From JALSRD01 sp964476595 (lineage in GTDB: Bacteria > Desulfobacterota > Desulfobacteria > Desulfobacterales > JALSRD01): a stretch of DNA of 64,000 nt. A program made the position numbers and the translations under genes. The stretch is from contig CAYZCL010000123.1 of NCBI GenBank assembly GCA_964476595.1, positions 1 to 64,000 of the forward strand, in the 5' to 3' direction. The notes beneath the pieces were generated by a model, which was not told the DNA's origin, did not search any database, and saw nothing but the letters and a program-made list of their open reading frames with translations. Shown here one piece after another: positions 34,577 through 41,011 of this stretch (positions within the stretch are counted from its first letter, which is position 1; the number at the start of each line of letters is the position of its first letter).

Positions 34577-35548
34577 TTACTTCGCTTTTTCCACCAGCTC
34601 CCTTACCCGCACGGCGATATCCTGCCGCATACGGGCCACGACTTCAACGGAGGCGGCGGGATCCACGCCGATCTCCCAGTGGACGGTTTCGGCGGCGGTG
34701 GAGGCGACGCTCTCAGGGTGGCTGCCGAGAACCACCATGAGGTCGGCGGGGCGCCCGCCGAAAGCTTCCTCCAAGGAACGCGGCCGGAGAAACCCCATGT
34801 CGATTCCCTCCGCCTGCATGGCCGCCACCATGGCGTCGCTGACGGCTTCGGCCGGCTGCCAGCCCGCCGACTCGACGTCCAGCTCTTCGCCGGCCATATC
34901 CCGCGCCAGAGCGGCCGCCATCTGGCTGCGGCAGGCATCGGCGCGGCTGACGAAAAGCACTTTCCGGCGCCCGGCCAAGGGGCCGACCACTTCAGACACC
35001 GCCCGCCGGATGTCGTCGTGCACTCCGGCATGGCGCTGCATGTCCCCGATTTTCTCGATGCCCCGATAGGTCAAAGCACCCGCGTAACCGGCCGAGAGGG
35101 CATCGAAGAAGTAGCGCATCGAAAGTTCGATGGCGTCGAAGAGGTTCTTGCCGCGGGTGGCCCCCACCGACAGCAGGTGGCCGCGGCGGTAATGCCTGGC
35201 GGGGTCCCGCAGCTTGAGCACGTACTTCCTGGCCCACAGGGTCTGACAGCGGTCCACCAGCGCCTTGAGCTGTGCCGACATGTTGTAGAAGAAAACCGGC
35301 GTCGCGACGACCACCACGTCGGCACGCCGCAGAAGGGTGTAGCCCTCAGCGGCCATGTCGTCGTCGATGGGGCAGGTGCCGCGCTTTTCGCACACGGTGT
35401 ACTCCATGCACGGCCGGATGTCTCGGCGGGGCACATCGATAAGCGCCACTTCGGACCCCAACTTTGCGGCTTCCGCCAGGAAGGCGTCCAGCAGAAACCC
35501 GCTGTTGCTCTTTTTACGCGGGCTTCCGTTGATGCCCAGAACCAGCAT
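34577..35548 (-). CDS. Flavodoxin-type FMN oxidoreductase fused to a phosphatase-like domain
   Basis: The 323-residue protein has two parts. Residues 1-190 form an NAD(P)H-dependent FMN reductase/iron-sulfur-flavoprotein-like flavodoxin domain (GINGSPRKKSNSG FMN loop; C47, C53, C59 around CMEYTVCEKRGTC, then DDDM). Residues 195-323 match the low-molecular-weight protein tyrosine phosphatase/arsenate reductase fold. In that fold the catalytic loop C-x5-R reads S201-R-A-D-A-C206-R207, so the nucleophilic cysteine is replaced by serine and the domain is probably not a phosphatase. The second domain still has the QMAAALARD helix. The fusion sits among oxygen-defence genes and may be a redox regulator. 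GGGGA precedes the ATG. Confidence 0.8.
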   Translation of the reverse strand: MLVLGINGSPRKKSNSGFLLDAFLAEAAKLGSEVALIDVPRRDIRPCMEYTVCEKRGTCPIDDDMAAEGYTLLRRADVVVVATPVFFYNMSAQLKALVDRCQTLWARKYVLKLRDPARHYRRGHLLSVGATRGKNLFDAIELSMRYFFDALSAGYAGALTYRGIEKIGDMQRHAGVHDDIRRAVSEVVGPLAGRRKVLFVSRADACRSQMAAALARDMAGEELDVESAGWQPAEAVSDAMVAAMQAEGIDMGFLRPRSLEEAFGGRPADLMVVLGSHPESVASTAAETVHWEIGVDPAASVEVVARMRQDIAVRVRELVEKAK

Positions 35549-35560
35549 GTCTTTTCCCCG

Positions 35561-35929
35561 CTATTTCTTGTGGCAGCCGGAGCAGGACGTGGGCCCCGCC
35601 TCCTTGTCGGCCTTCTTGAGGGCCCGATGGCACTTGAGGCACAACTTGTTCATGACCTGCTTTTTCTTTAGCGCCCCGTCGTCTTTCATGGCATTGATGC
35701 CGCCGCCCTTTTTGGGGAAAATGCTGTGGCAGATCTTGCAGTCCTTCAGGTCCTCCTGGTGCTCACGGTGCGGCAGGGTGATGTTCCCCTTGCTGCCGCC
35801 GTCGATGAACAGCGTTTCCGGCCCCTTCCGGTCGGAAGTGGCCGTCTGTGCGGGAACCGCCGCCAGGGCCAGGCACAACGTGAGCACCGTGACAAACACC
35901 GGCGCAACCCGATTCAGATGCACTTTCAT
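35561..35929 (-). CDS. Periplasmic triheme cytochrome c (c7/c3-like)
   Basis: The 122-residue protein has a signal peptide (about 1-30) and three CxxCH haem c motifs (CKICH, CLKCH, CSGCH), plus free histidines that can be axial ligands (LPHREHQED). The number and spacing resemble the small cytochrome c7/class III cytochromes of sulfur- and metal-reducing Deltaproteobacteria, periplasmic one-electron carriers. The ATG at 35929 was chosen so that the signal peptide starts the protein; a longer frame upstream has no similarity. Confidence 0.88.
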   Translation of the reverse strand: MKVHLNRVAPVFVTVLTLCLALAAVPAQTATSDRKGPETLFIDGGSKGNITLPHREHQEDLKDCKICHSIFPKKGGGINAMKDDGALKKKQVMNKLCLKCHRALKKADKEAGPTSCSGCHKK

Positions 35930-36031
35930 TTTACTGGGGTCTCCTCTGTCCGGTGAAATGATGGACACCCCCGCGGCAGGATCACCGTCCGCGGACCGGC
36001 GCAGGCCGCCGGCGGAAGGCACGCCCGGAGA

Positions 36032-36226
36032 TCAGGTTCCGGCGTCCAGCTTGCACTGGGTGAAATCGATGTCGGCCCCGCATTTCTTGCACTTGTGGGG
36101 CCGGTCGAATTCATCTGAAAAGATCTCGACTTCGTGCCCGCAGGCGCTGCACTTGCAGATGAAAGACTTGAGGTTCTTGAAATCGTGGAACCCGGGGCAG
36201 TGCTGTGGTGTCGTTTCCTGGACCAT
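36032..36226 (-). CDS. Small zinc-ribbon/rubredoxin-like protein
   Basis: The 64-residue protein has two CxxCG pairs (CSACG and CKKCG) and an extra Cys-rich start (HCPGF) and end (FTQCKLD), which suggests a metal site of the rubredoxin or zinc-ribbon kind. The family is common near redox-stress genes of sulfate reducers; no function is known. The ATG at 36226 follows AGGAGGG. It lies between flavodoxin and cytochrome c genes. Confidence 0.75.
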   Translation of the reverse strand: MVQETTPQHCPGFHDFKNLKSFICKCSACGHEVEIFSDEFDRPHKCKKCGADIDFTQCKLDAGT

Positions 36227-36285
36227 TGTTTCCCTCCTTTCTGATGCGCGATCACGGTCCCCTCGGAAGTCCGAGGGACGGGCGA

Positions 36286-36723
36286 TCATCCCGCCAGCTT
36301 CTTGGCAATTTCCTTTCCGTACTCCTGCGCCATCTGGATGCCGCCGCCCAGGGAACTCGATTTGAGCCGCAGCGGGCCGCTGACCACGTCCATTTTGAGG
36401 ATATGCTCCATGGTCTCGAAAATGCGATCCGGGGCCTCCCCGCTCCAGCCGAAGGCGCCGAAAGCCCCCCCGACCTTGCCGGACAAATCCGCCTTCTCGG
36501 CGAGGAACAGAAAGGTCTTCATTCCCTGCATCATGTCGCCGTGATAGGTTGCGGATCCCAGCACCAGGCCGTCATAGCCCTCGAGGTCCTTTTCCGATGC
36601 GATGTCATTGGTCTTGCGGACATCGGCTTCTACGCCGCTGATGCGCAGCCCCTCACCGATCAGTTCCCCGATTTTCTGGGTTTCCCCGGTTCTGCTGGCA
36701 TAGACGATCAATACTTTTGCCAT
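36286..36723 (-). CDS. Flavodoxin
   Basis: The 145-residue protein is a short-chain flavodoxin: KVLIVYASRTGETQKI for the FMN phosphate loop, GSATYHGDMMQGMKTFL for the isoalloxazine loop, and the final VGGAFGAFGWSGEA strand. It transfers electrons at low potential and can replace ferredoxin. GGGGAGG lies before the ATG at 36723. In this operon it may feed rubrerythrin, desulfoferrodoxin or the flavoprotein. Confidence 0.93.
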   Translation of the reverse strand: MAKVLIVYASRTGETQKIGELIGEGLRISGVEADVRKTNDIASEKDLEGYDGLVLGSATYHGDMMQGMKTFLFLAEKADLSGKVGGAFGAFGWSGEAPDRIFETMEHILKMDVVSGPLRLKSSSLGGGIQMAQEYGKEIAKKLAG

Positions 36724-36795
36724 CGATTCCTCCCCGAAATGCATTTCACGTTCGCGTGGCGGTAAAACCCGTCCGTGGGTCGAACCGGCCTCCGT

Positions 36796-36951
36796 TCAAC
36801 CCAGGCGCTTGTCACTGCCGTCGTACTGGCAGTCGGGCGTGTAACAGGAAACATCCAGAAACTCACACTTTTCCTTGCAGGACGGGCATTCCTGAGGAGG
36901 AGTGTCCGCTTCCACGGTGTACCCGCATTTTGCACATTTCCAGCTTGCCAT
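36796..36951 (-). CDS. Rubredoxin-like small protein
   Basis: The 51-residue product has a rubredoxin-like metal site with two CxxC pairs (CAKCG at 6-10 and CPSCKEKC near 22) followed by a cysteine-containing tail (SCYTPDC). It matches the short rubredoxin-type domain proteins that accompany rubrerythrin and desulfoferrodoxin in sulfate reducers. It lies directly downstream of the desulfoferrodoxin gene. Start 36951 has GGGAG upstream. Confidence 0.85.
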   Translation of the reverse strand: MASWKCAKCGYTVEADTPPQECPSCKEKCEFLDVSCYTPDCQYDGSDKRLG

Positions 36952-37072
36952 GATCGTTGTCTCCCTGGTTGTGGAACGGTCCCCCATACGCGGCGGGGCC
37001 GGCCATCAACGCAGGGCCGGCGTGCCGCCGGCCCTGCGTTGGGTTGCGTCACCCTGCATGCCCTGCCAAGCG

Positions 37073-37447
37073 CTAGGCCTTCCACAGACCGTGCAGGTTG
37101 CAGAATTCCCGGGCGGTGACGTCGGAGGCGTCCACCTTGAATACGGCCTCGGGCGCGTCGCCGGGATTGAGGAACTTGCGGTAGGCGGTGCCGTCGGCCA
37201 CGATCTGGATCCACTCGATGAGGTGCTTTTCCTCCATGGGGTGCGCCACCTCACCCACCGTGACCTTCACGCCGCCCTCGACTTTCTCGATCACGGGCAC
37301 GTGCTTCTCGGTGGCCGCGTCCACGGTGTTCTCGGTGAGCTGGGCCATGGCCTGGCCACAGCAGGTAAGCTCGCCGGCACCGCCGTGAAGGACCTCTACG
37401 ATGTTGCCGCACAGTTCGCATTTATACACTTCGAGTCTCTCTGCCAT
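37073..37447 (-). CDS. dfx: Desulfoferrodoxin (superoxide reductase)
   Basis: The 124-residue protein has both iron centres of two-iron superoxide reductases. Centre I is a rubredoxin-like Fe(Cys)4 site: C10, C13, C29 and C30. Centre II, the Fe(His)4Cys active site, has E47 and H49 (EKHVP), H69, H75, C116 and H119 (CNLHG). The enzyme reduces superoxide to peroxide with electrons from rubredoxin. The neighbouring rubrerythrin can remove the peroxide. The ATG at 37447 follows a GGAGGAA; an earlier ATG lies in sequence without similarity. Confidence 0.96.
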   Translation of the reverse strand: MAERLEVYKCELCGNIVEVLHGGAGELTCCGQAMAQLTENTVDAATEKHVPVIEKVEGGVKVTVGEVAHPMEEKHLIEWIQIVADGTAYRKFLNPGDAPEAVFKVDASDVTAREFCNLHGLWKA

Positions 37448-37528
37448 GAATTCCTCCTCTTTTCGATTGCGTTGTCGTGATGACTTGATGAACGGACGGT
37501 CGCCGAACGATGACAAAACGGCGGCCGT

Positions 37529-38104
37529 CTACCAGTTTTCTCCCAGCAGTTCGAAATAAGCCTGGGGATGAGCGCAGGCCGGACACATCTCGGGCGCCTC
37601 GGTCCCGACGTGTAGGTAGCCGCAGTTACGACAGCGCCAGACGACCTCTTCGTCACGCTTGAACACGCGGTCGGCTTCCACGTTGGCCGCCAGGTCGTTG
37701 TAACGCTTCTCGTGCTGTTTCTCGGCCACGGCCACGTTCTCCCACACCATGGCGATGGCTTCGAAGCCCTCCTCGCGGGCGATGCGAGCGAACTCGGGGT
37801 ACATCTCGGTGTGCTCGAAACGCTCGCCGGCCGCCGCGGCCCTGAGGTTTTCCAGGGTGTTGCCGATGACGCCGGCCGGGAAGGCGGCCGTGATCTCCAC
37901 TTCCCCGCCCTCAAGGAATTTGAAGAAGCGCTTGGCGTGCTCCTTCTCCTGGTCGGCGGTTTCGGCGAAGATGTCGGCAATCTGCATGTACCCCTCTTCT
38001 CGGGCCTTGCTGGCGAAATAGGTGTAGCGGTTGCGGGCCTGGGATTCGCCGGCAAAGGAAGCCAGAAGATTTTTTTCGGTGCGTGTACCTTTCAATGCAG
38101 CCAT
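37529..38104 (-). CDS. rbr: Rubrerythrin
   Basis: The 191-residue protein has an N-terminal ferritin-like diiron four-helix bundle (residues 1-145, with EEGYMQIADIFAETADQEKEHAKR and the later EVARI-type E-x-x-H repeat) and a C-terminal rubredoxin domain with C158, C161, C174 and C177. It is a peroxide reductase of anaerobes using rubredoxin or NADH-linked donors. First gene after the Fur-type regulator gap and strongly spaced ribosome binding site AGAGGAGG. Dfx follows 81 bases later. Confidence 0.96.
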   Translation of the reverse strand: MAALKGTRTEKNLLASFAGESQARNRYTYFASKAREEGYMQIADIFAETADQEKEHAKRFFKFLEGGEVEITAAFPAGVIGNTLENLRAAAAGERFEHTEMYPEFARIAREEGFEAIAMVWENVAVAEKQHEKRYNDLAANVEADRVFKRDEEVVWRCRNCGYLHVGTEAPEMCPACAHPQAYFELLGENW

Positions 38105-38242
38105 GAGATTACCTCCTCTGTGCTAAACGGTAGCGGGTTAACGGATATGGCTGGCAGCCGGACGGCCGCCGGCTTCCATATGATCCCTGGAGACACGTCC
38201 CGGAGAACACGCATACACCATTAATAATATTTTATAAGCGCT

Positions 38243-38260
38243 CCCGCCTTTCAAGGCGGG
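38243..38260. other. Hairpin in the PerR-rubrerythrin spacer
   Basis: CCCGCCTT (38243-38250) and AAGGCGGG (38253-38260) form a perfect 8-bp hairpin with a two-base loop. On the minus strand it lies between the regulator gene and rbr and could slow or end transcription of the regulator mRNA; only an AT-rich, not a pure T, tail follows. Confidence 0.4.
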
Positions 38261-38280
38261 TCGACTTCGGGCTGCCAAAG

Positions 38281-38315
38281 AGAGATAAAGCGGATATTTT
38301 ATATCTCTCATGAGA
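38281..38315. promoter_or_regulatory. Dyad cluster, candidate operator upstream of rbr
   Basis: Two overlapping dyads occur: AGAGATA (38281-38287) with TATCTCT (38302-38308), and the palindrome TCTCATGAGA (38306-38315). They lie about 180-210 bases upstream of rubrerythrin and directly downstream of the Fur-type regulator gene. Autoregulated PerR-like proteins often bind AT-rich dyads near such genes. Neither half matches a known box well, so assignment is tentative. Confidence 0.35.
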
Positions 38316-38371
38316 CAATAAGGCATTTTACCCCGAATGCAAGCCCCGCCGGCGCCCGCGCGCGGAAAAAT

Positions 38372-38803
38372 TCAGATCAGTTTCTTGAGCTTGTCGGCCA
38401 TGTAGTCGGCGCTCTTTTCGGAGCACGACGGGCAGAGCCCGACGAACTCGAAATGGTGGCCGTTGATCTGGTAGTCGGTGACCCCGCGCACCTCCCGCTC
38501 AATGTCCACCAGGGGCGGGATGGGGGCGTCGTCGATGCGTCCGCACTGCATGCAGCGAATGTGGTAGTGGTTCTCCGGGTTCCAGTCGAAACGCCTGACC
38601 GATCCGCTGTATTCCAGCTTGCGAATCTCGCCCAGCTCCGAAAGGATCTCCAGGTTACGGTACACCGTTCCGAGGCTGATGCGAGGCAGCCGTTTGCGGA
38701 CGATATCGTACACCTCGTCGGCGGACAGGTGCCGTTTGACCCGGCGCATCTCCTCCAGGATCAGTTTGCGCTGGCGGGTCATTCTCAGTGCACGTTCTTT
38801 CAT
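38372..38803 (-). CDS. Fur family regulator (PerR-like)
   Basis: The 143-residue protein has the Fur-type winged helix (TRQRKLILEEMRRVKRHLSADEVYD, then LPRISLGTVYRNLEIL) and a C-terminal dimer domain with two CxxC pairs for structural zinc (CMQCG and CPSCS) and histidines at HYHIRC and HHFEF for the sensory metal. The position directly before rubrerythrin and the oxygen-defence genes favours a PerR-like peroxide regulator over iron- or zinc-sensing Fur/Zur. AGAGG precedes the ATG. Citrate synthase ends 28 bases upstream. Confidence 0.9.
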   Translation of the reverse strand: MKERALRMTRQRKLILEEMRRVKRHLSADEVYDIVRKRLPRISLGTVYRNLEILSELGEIRKLEYSGSVRRFDWNPENHYHIRCMQCGRIDDAPIPPLVDIEREVRGVTDYQINGHHFEFVGLCPSCSEKSADYMADKLKKLI

Positions 38804-38831
38804 GAACCTCTATCCACCGGCGTCGGCCCCG

Positions 38832-40013
38832 TCAACGTTGATCCATGGGAACGAAGCGGCATTCCTCGGGGCCGCAGTAATCGCCCACGTACTGCGATTC
38901 GGGGCGATAGAGCGTGGGCTTCGGCGCCGCCTCGGCGAAACGCTCCTCGATGACGTGGGCCGTCCAGCCGGCGATGCGCGAGACGGCGAACACGGGGGTG
39001 AACATGTCGATGGGAATCCCCATGGTGAAATACAGCGGTGCGCTGTAGAAATCCACGTTGACGAAAATGTCGATGCCCTTCTTCTCCCTGAAGAGCGCCT
39101 TTCCGACCTTTTCCAACCGCTCGGCGATCTCGAACCACCGGGGCTGGCCGGCCAGCTGCCCCATGCGCCGGGCCATGGGCGCCAGGATCAGTGCGCGGGG
39201 GTCGTCGACCTTGTACACCGCGTGCCCCAGGCCGTAGATCAGGCCGCCGGCGGCCAGTTCGCGCGCGACGTAATCCTCCACGTTGTCCGGATCGCCGATG
39301 CGCTGCAGCAGGCGCATGACCCGCTCGTTGGCGCCGCCGTGCAGCGGCCCGGAAAGCGATCCCACGGCAGCCGAACAGGCGGCGTACATGTGCGCCCGCG
39401 TGGAGGCCACCTGGCGTGCGGAAAAGGTCGAGGCGTTGAACGAGTGCTCGGCGTGCAGCACCAGGCACACGTCCATGAAGCGCGCGACCTCGTCGTCCGG
39501 CCGCCGTCCGGTCAACATGTACAGAAAGTTGCCGGCGTGGCCCAGGTCCTCCGCCGGCGGCACGGGCGCCGCATCCTGCCGGATGCGCTGCCAGGCGGCA
39601 ATCAGGCCGGGTACGCGGGCGATCAGCTTCTCGGCCATGCGGCGGTAAGCTTCGGGGGTTTCCTCGGCGATTTCGGGATCGTGACTGGCCAGCAACGAAA
39701 TGGCGGCCTGCAGCACATCCATCGGGCGGGCATCGCGCGGACGGGTTGCCAGGGCGTCGAGAACCCCCTGGGGGATCCGCCGGTGGGCGGCCAGCCGGGC
39801 TTTGAAACCGGAGAGTTCTTCGGCCGAGGGCAGGCGCTCGTAGAGCAGCAGGTGAACGACCTCCTCGTAAGTGGCGCTGGTGGCCAGGTCCTTGACCAGG
39901 TACCCCCGGTAAATCAGCTTGCCGGCCTCGCCATCCACGTCGCTGATGCGCGTGCTGGCCACGATGACGCCGCGCAGGCCGGTGTTGACGGTGGGTGTGC
40001 ACTCCTGATCCAT
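38832..40013 (-). CDS. Citrate synthase family protein
   Basis: The 393-residue protein is a citrate/2-methylcitrate synthase with the key residues in place: active-site His in PLHGGANE, GLGHAVYKVDDPRA for oxaloacetate and CoA contacts, and the catalytic Asp in VDFYSA. It condenses acetyl-CoA (or propionyl-CoA) with oxaloacetate. The length of about 390 residues and the N-terminal GLRGVIVASTRISDVDGEAGKLIYRGY are typical of the type II citrate synthase/methylcitrate synthase subgroup; methylcitrate activity is not excluded. GGGGAGGTG precedes the ATG at 40013. It is next to the Fur gene, with 28 bases between. Confidence 0.9.
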   Translation of the reverse strand: MDQECTPTVNTGLRGVIVASTRISDVDGEAGKLIYRGYLVKDLATSATYEEVVHLLLYERLPSAEELSGFKARLAAHRRIPQGVLDALATRPRDARPMDVLQAAISLLASHDPEIAEETPEAYRRMAEKLIARVPGLIAAWQRIRQDAAPVPPAEDLGHAGNFLYMLTGRRPDDEVARFMDVCLVLHAEHSFNASTFSARQVASTRAHMYAACSAAVGSLSGPLHGGANERVMRLLQRIGDPDNVEDYVARELAAGGLIYGLGHAVYKVDDPRALILAPMARRMGQLAGQPRWFEIAERLEKVGKALFREKKGIDIFVNVDFYSAPLYFTMGIPIDMFTPVFAVSRIAGWTAHVIEERFAEAAPKPTLYRPESQYVGDYCGPEECRFVPMDQR

Positions 40014-40090
40014 GGAAAAGTCACCTCCCCCCGGCCCCTCGCCCGAACCGTCGCGACGGGCGAAGGGTCTAGTGGACAACGGTTCCGGTT

Positions 40091-40420
40091 TCAGAATATC
40101 TTCTCGGGCGGCCGCCGTTCGGGCACGTACTCGTGGGGAATGCTGCCCTCGTTCCAGGCTTTGGAAACATACAAGTTGCAGTAGCAGCTGCCGTACTCCT
40201 CGACGTCGGCCTCGCGGTACACGCAGGGGCAGATGATGTCACGGTCCTTTTCCCGGTCGCCGGACGCCAAGCGGCAGGGACACACCATGTATCCGTATCT
40301 TTCCTTGTTGATCAGCAGCGCCTCGAGCAGATCGAAAACGCGTTCCCTGTCGTTGTTGAAATAATACCCCTTGGGCTCCTGGACCTTCTTCAGGCGTTCG
40401 TAAAGTTCCTGTGCGTTCAT
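40091..40420 (-). CDS. Ferredoxin-thioredoxin reductase catalytic-type protein
   Basis: The 109-residue protein has the FTR catalytic-chain cysteine pattern: C47-P-C49, C64-P-C66 and C79-Y-C81 (CPCR, CPC and CYC), with the LASGDREKDRDIICP string between. In chloroplasts and some anaerobes this subunit uses a [4Fe-4S] cluster next to a redox-active disulfide to pass ferredoxin electrons to a thioredoxin-like protein. Its start overlaps the end of a glutaredoxin-like gene by four bases, which points to that protein as its partner instead of the usual thioredoxin. There is no separate FTR variable subunit here. Confidence 0.85.
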   Translation of the reverse strand: MNAQELYERLKKVQEPKGYYFNNDRERVFDLLEALLINKERYGYMVCPCRLASGDREKDRDIICPCVYREADVEEYGSCYCNLYVSKAWNEGSIPHEYVPERRPPEKIF

Positions 40421-40716
40421 TCGAGTCCCAGCGCCTCCTTGATCTCCTTTTCCTTGAACCCCACCACGACCTTGTCGCCGATGACGATGGTGGGAAAGGA
40501 GCATTTGGGGTTGAACTTCCTCACATCCTCCAGGATGGCGGCCCGCTCCTTGCCCTCCAGCAGGTCCACATCCACGAAATCGTATTTTATGGTGCACTCC
40601 GAGAGCATCCGTTTGGCGGCCTTGCAATGGCTGCACGTGCTGAGGGAGAAAATCCTGACGGCATGCTCGTCCCGGCTCTCTTCCGCCGCCGCCTTGTTGT
40701 CCTGTTTGTCATCCAT
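40417..40716 (-). CDS. Glutaredoxin-like protein
   Basis: The 99-residue protein has a thioredoxin-fold glutaredoxin domain with active site C28-S-H-C31 and the cis-proline segment FPTIVIG. The N-terminal 18 residues are charged and probably flexible. It is likely a disulfide carrier. Its four-base overlap with the FTR-like gene implies coupled translation and a shared function: ferredoxin electrons through the FTR-type protein to this carrier. Sulfate reducers often lack glutathione, so FTR-linked reduction makes sense. Confidence 0.88.
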   Translation of the reverse strand: MDDKQDNKAAAEESRDEHAVRIFSLSTCSHCKAAKRMLSECTIKYDFVDVDLLEGKERAAILEDVRKFNPKCSFPTIVIGDKVVVGFKEKEIKEALGLE

Positions 40717-40895
40717 CTTCAGATTCCTTTCCTGTGTTCATGCGGTGGTGCAACGCAACATCGCCTGGTAAAAACGAGTGCTGGGAAAGCTTTTGAACCC
40801 CCGGCCTGCGGATCGCCGCAAAATACCACCGGGTAGTGGCCATCAATAGTACAAAGTGTGTGATTATTCAATTAAAAAATCTTTGCACGATTTGC

Positions 40896-40924
40896 TTGAC
40901 AGGAATTTTCATTTATCATATAGA
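40896..40924 (+). promoter_or_regulatory. sigma-70 promoter of cooS
   Basis: A perfect -35 TTGACA (40896-40901) and the -10-like TATAGA (40919-40924) are 17 bases apart, predicting a start near 40931, about 80 bases before the cooS ATG. The region around 40921-40945 contains a loose GATAAT-type sequence that could be a Fur-like site, but the match is weak. No CooA-type dyad was found. Confidence 0.6.
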
Positions 40925-41011
40925 TAATAGTAACGATTCTCAGTTAGACAAGTGGCAGTGCTATTAATTGTTTAATTTCAAATAGTTAATCTTTCCATGA
41001 AGGGAGAAAAA

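Noticed and set aside
40921..40945. A Fur box before cooS
   Set aside because: The GATAAT-like sequence has no symmetric partner of good quality.
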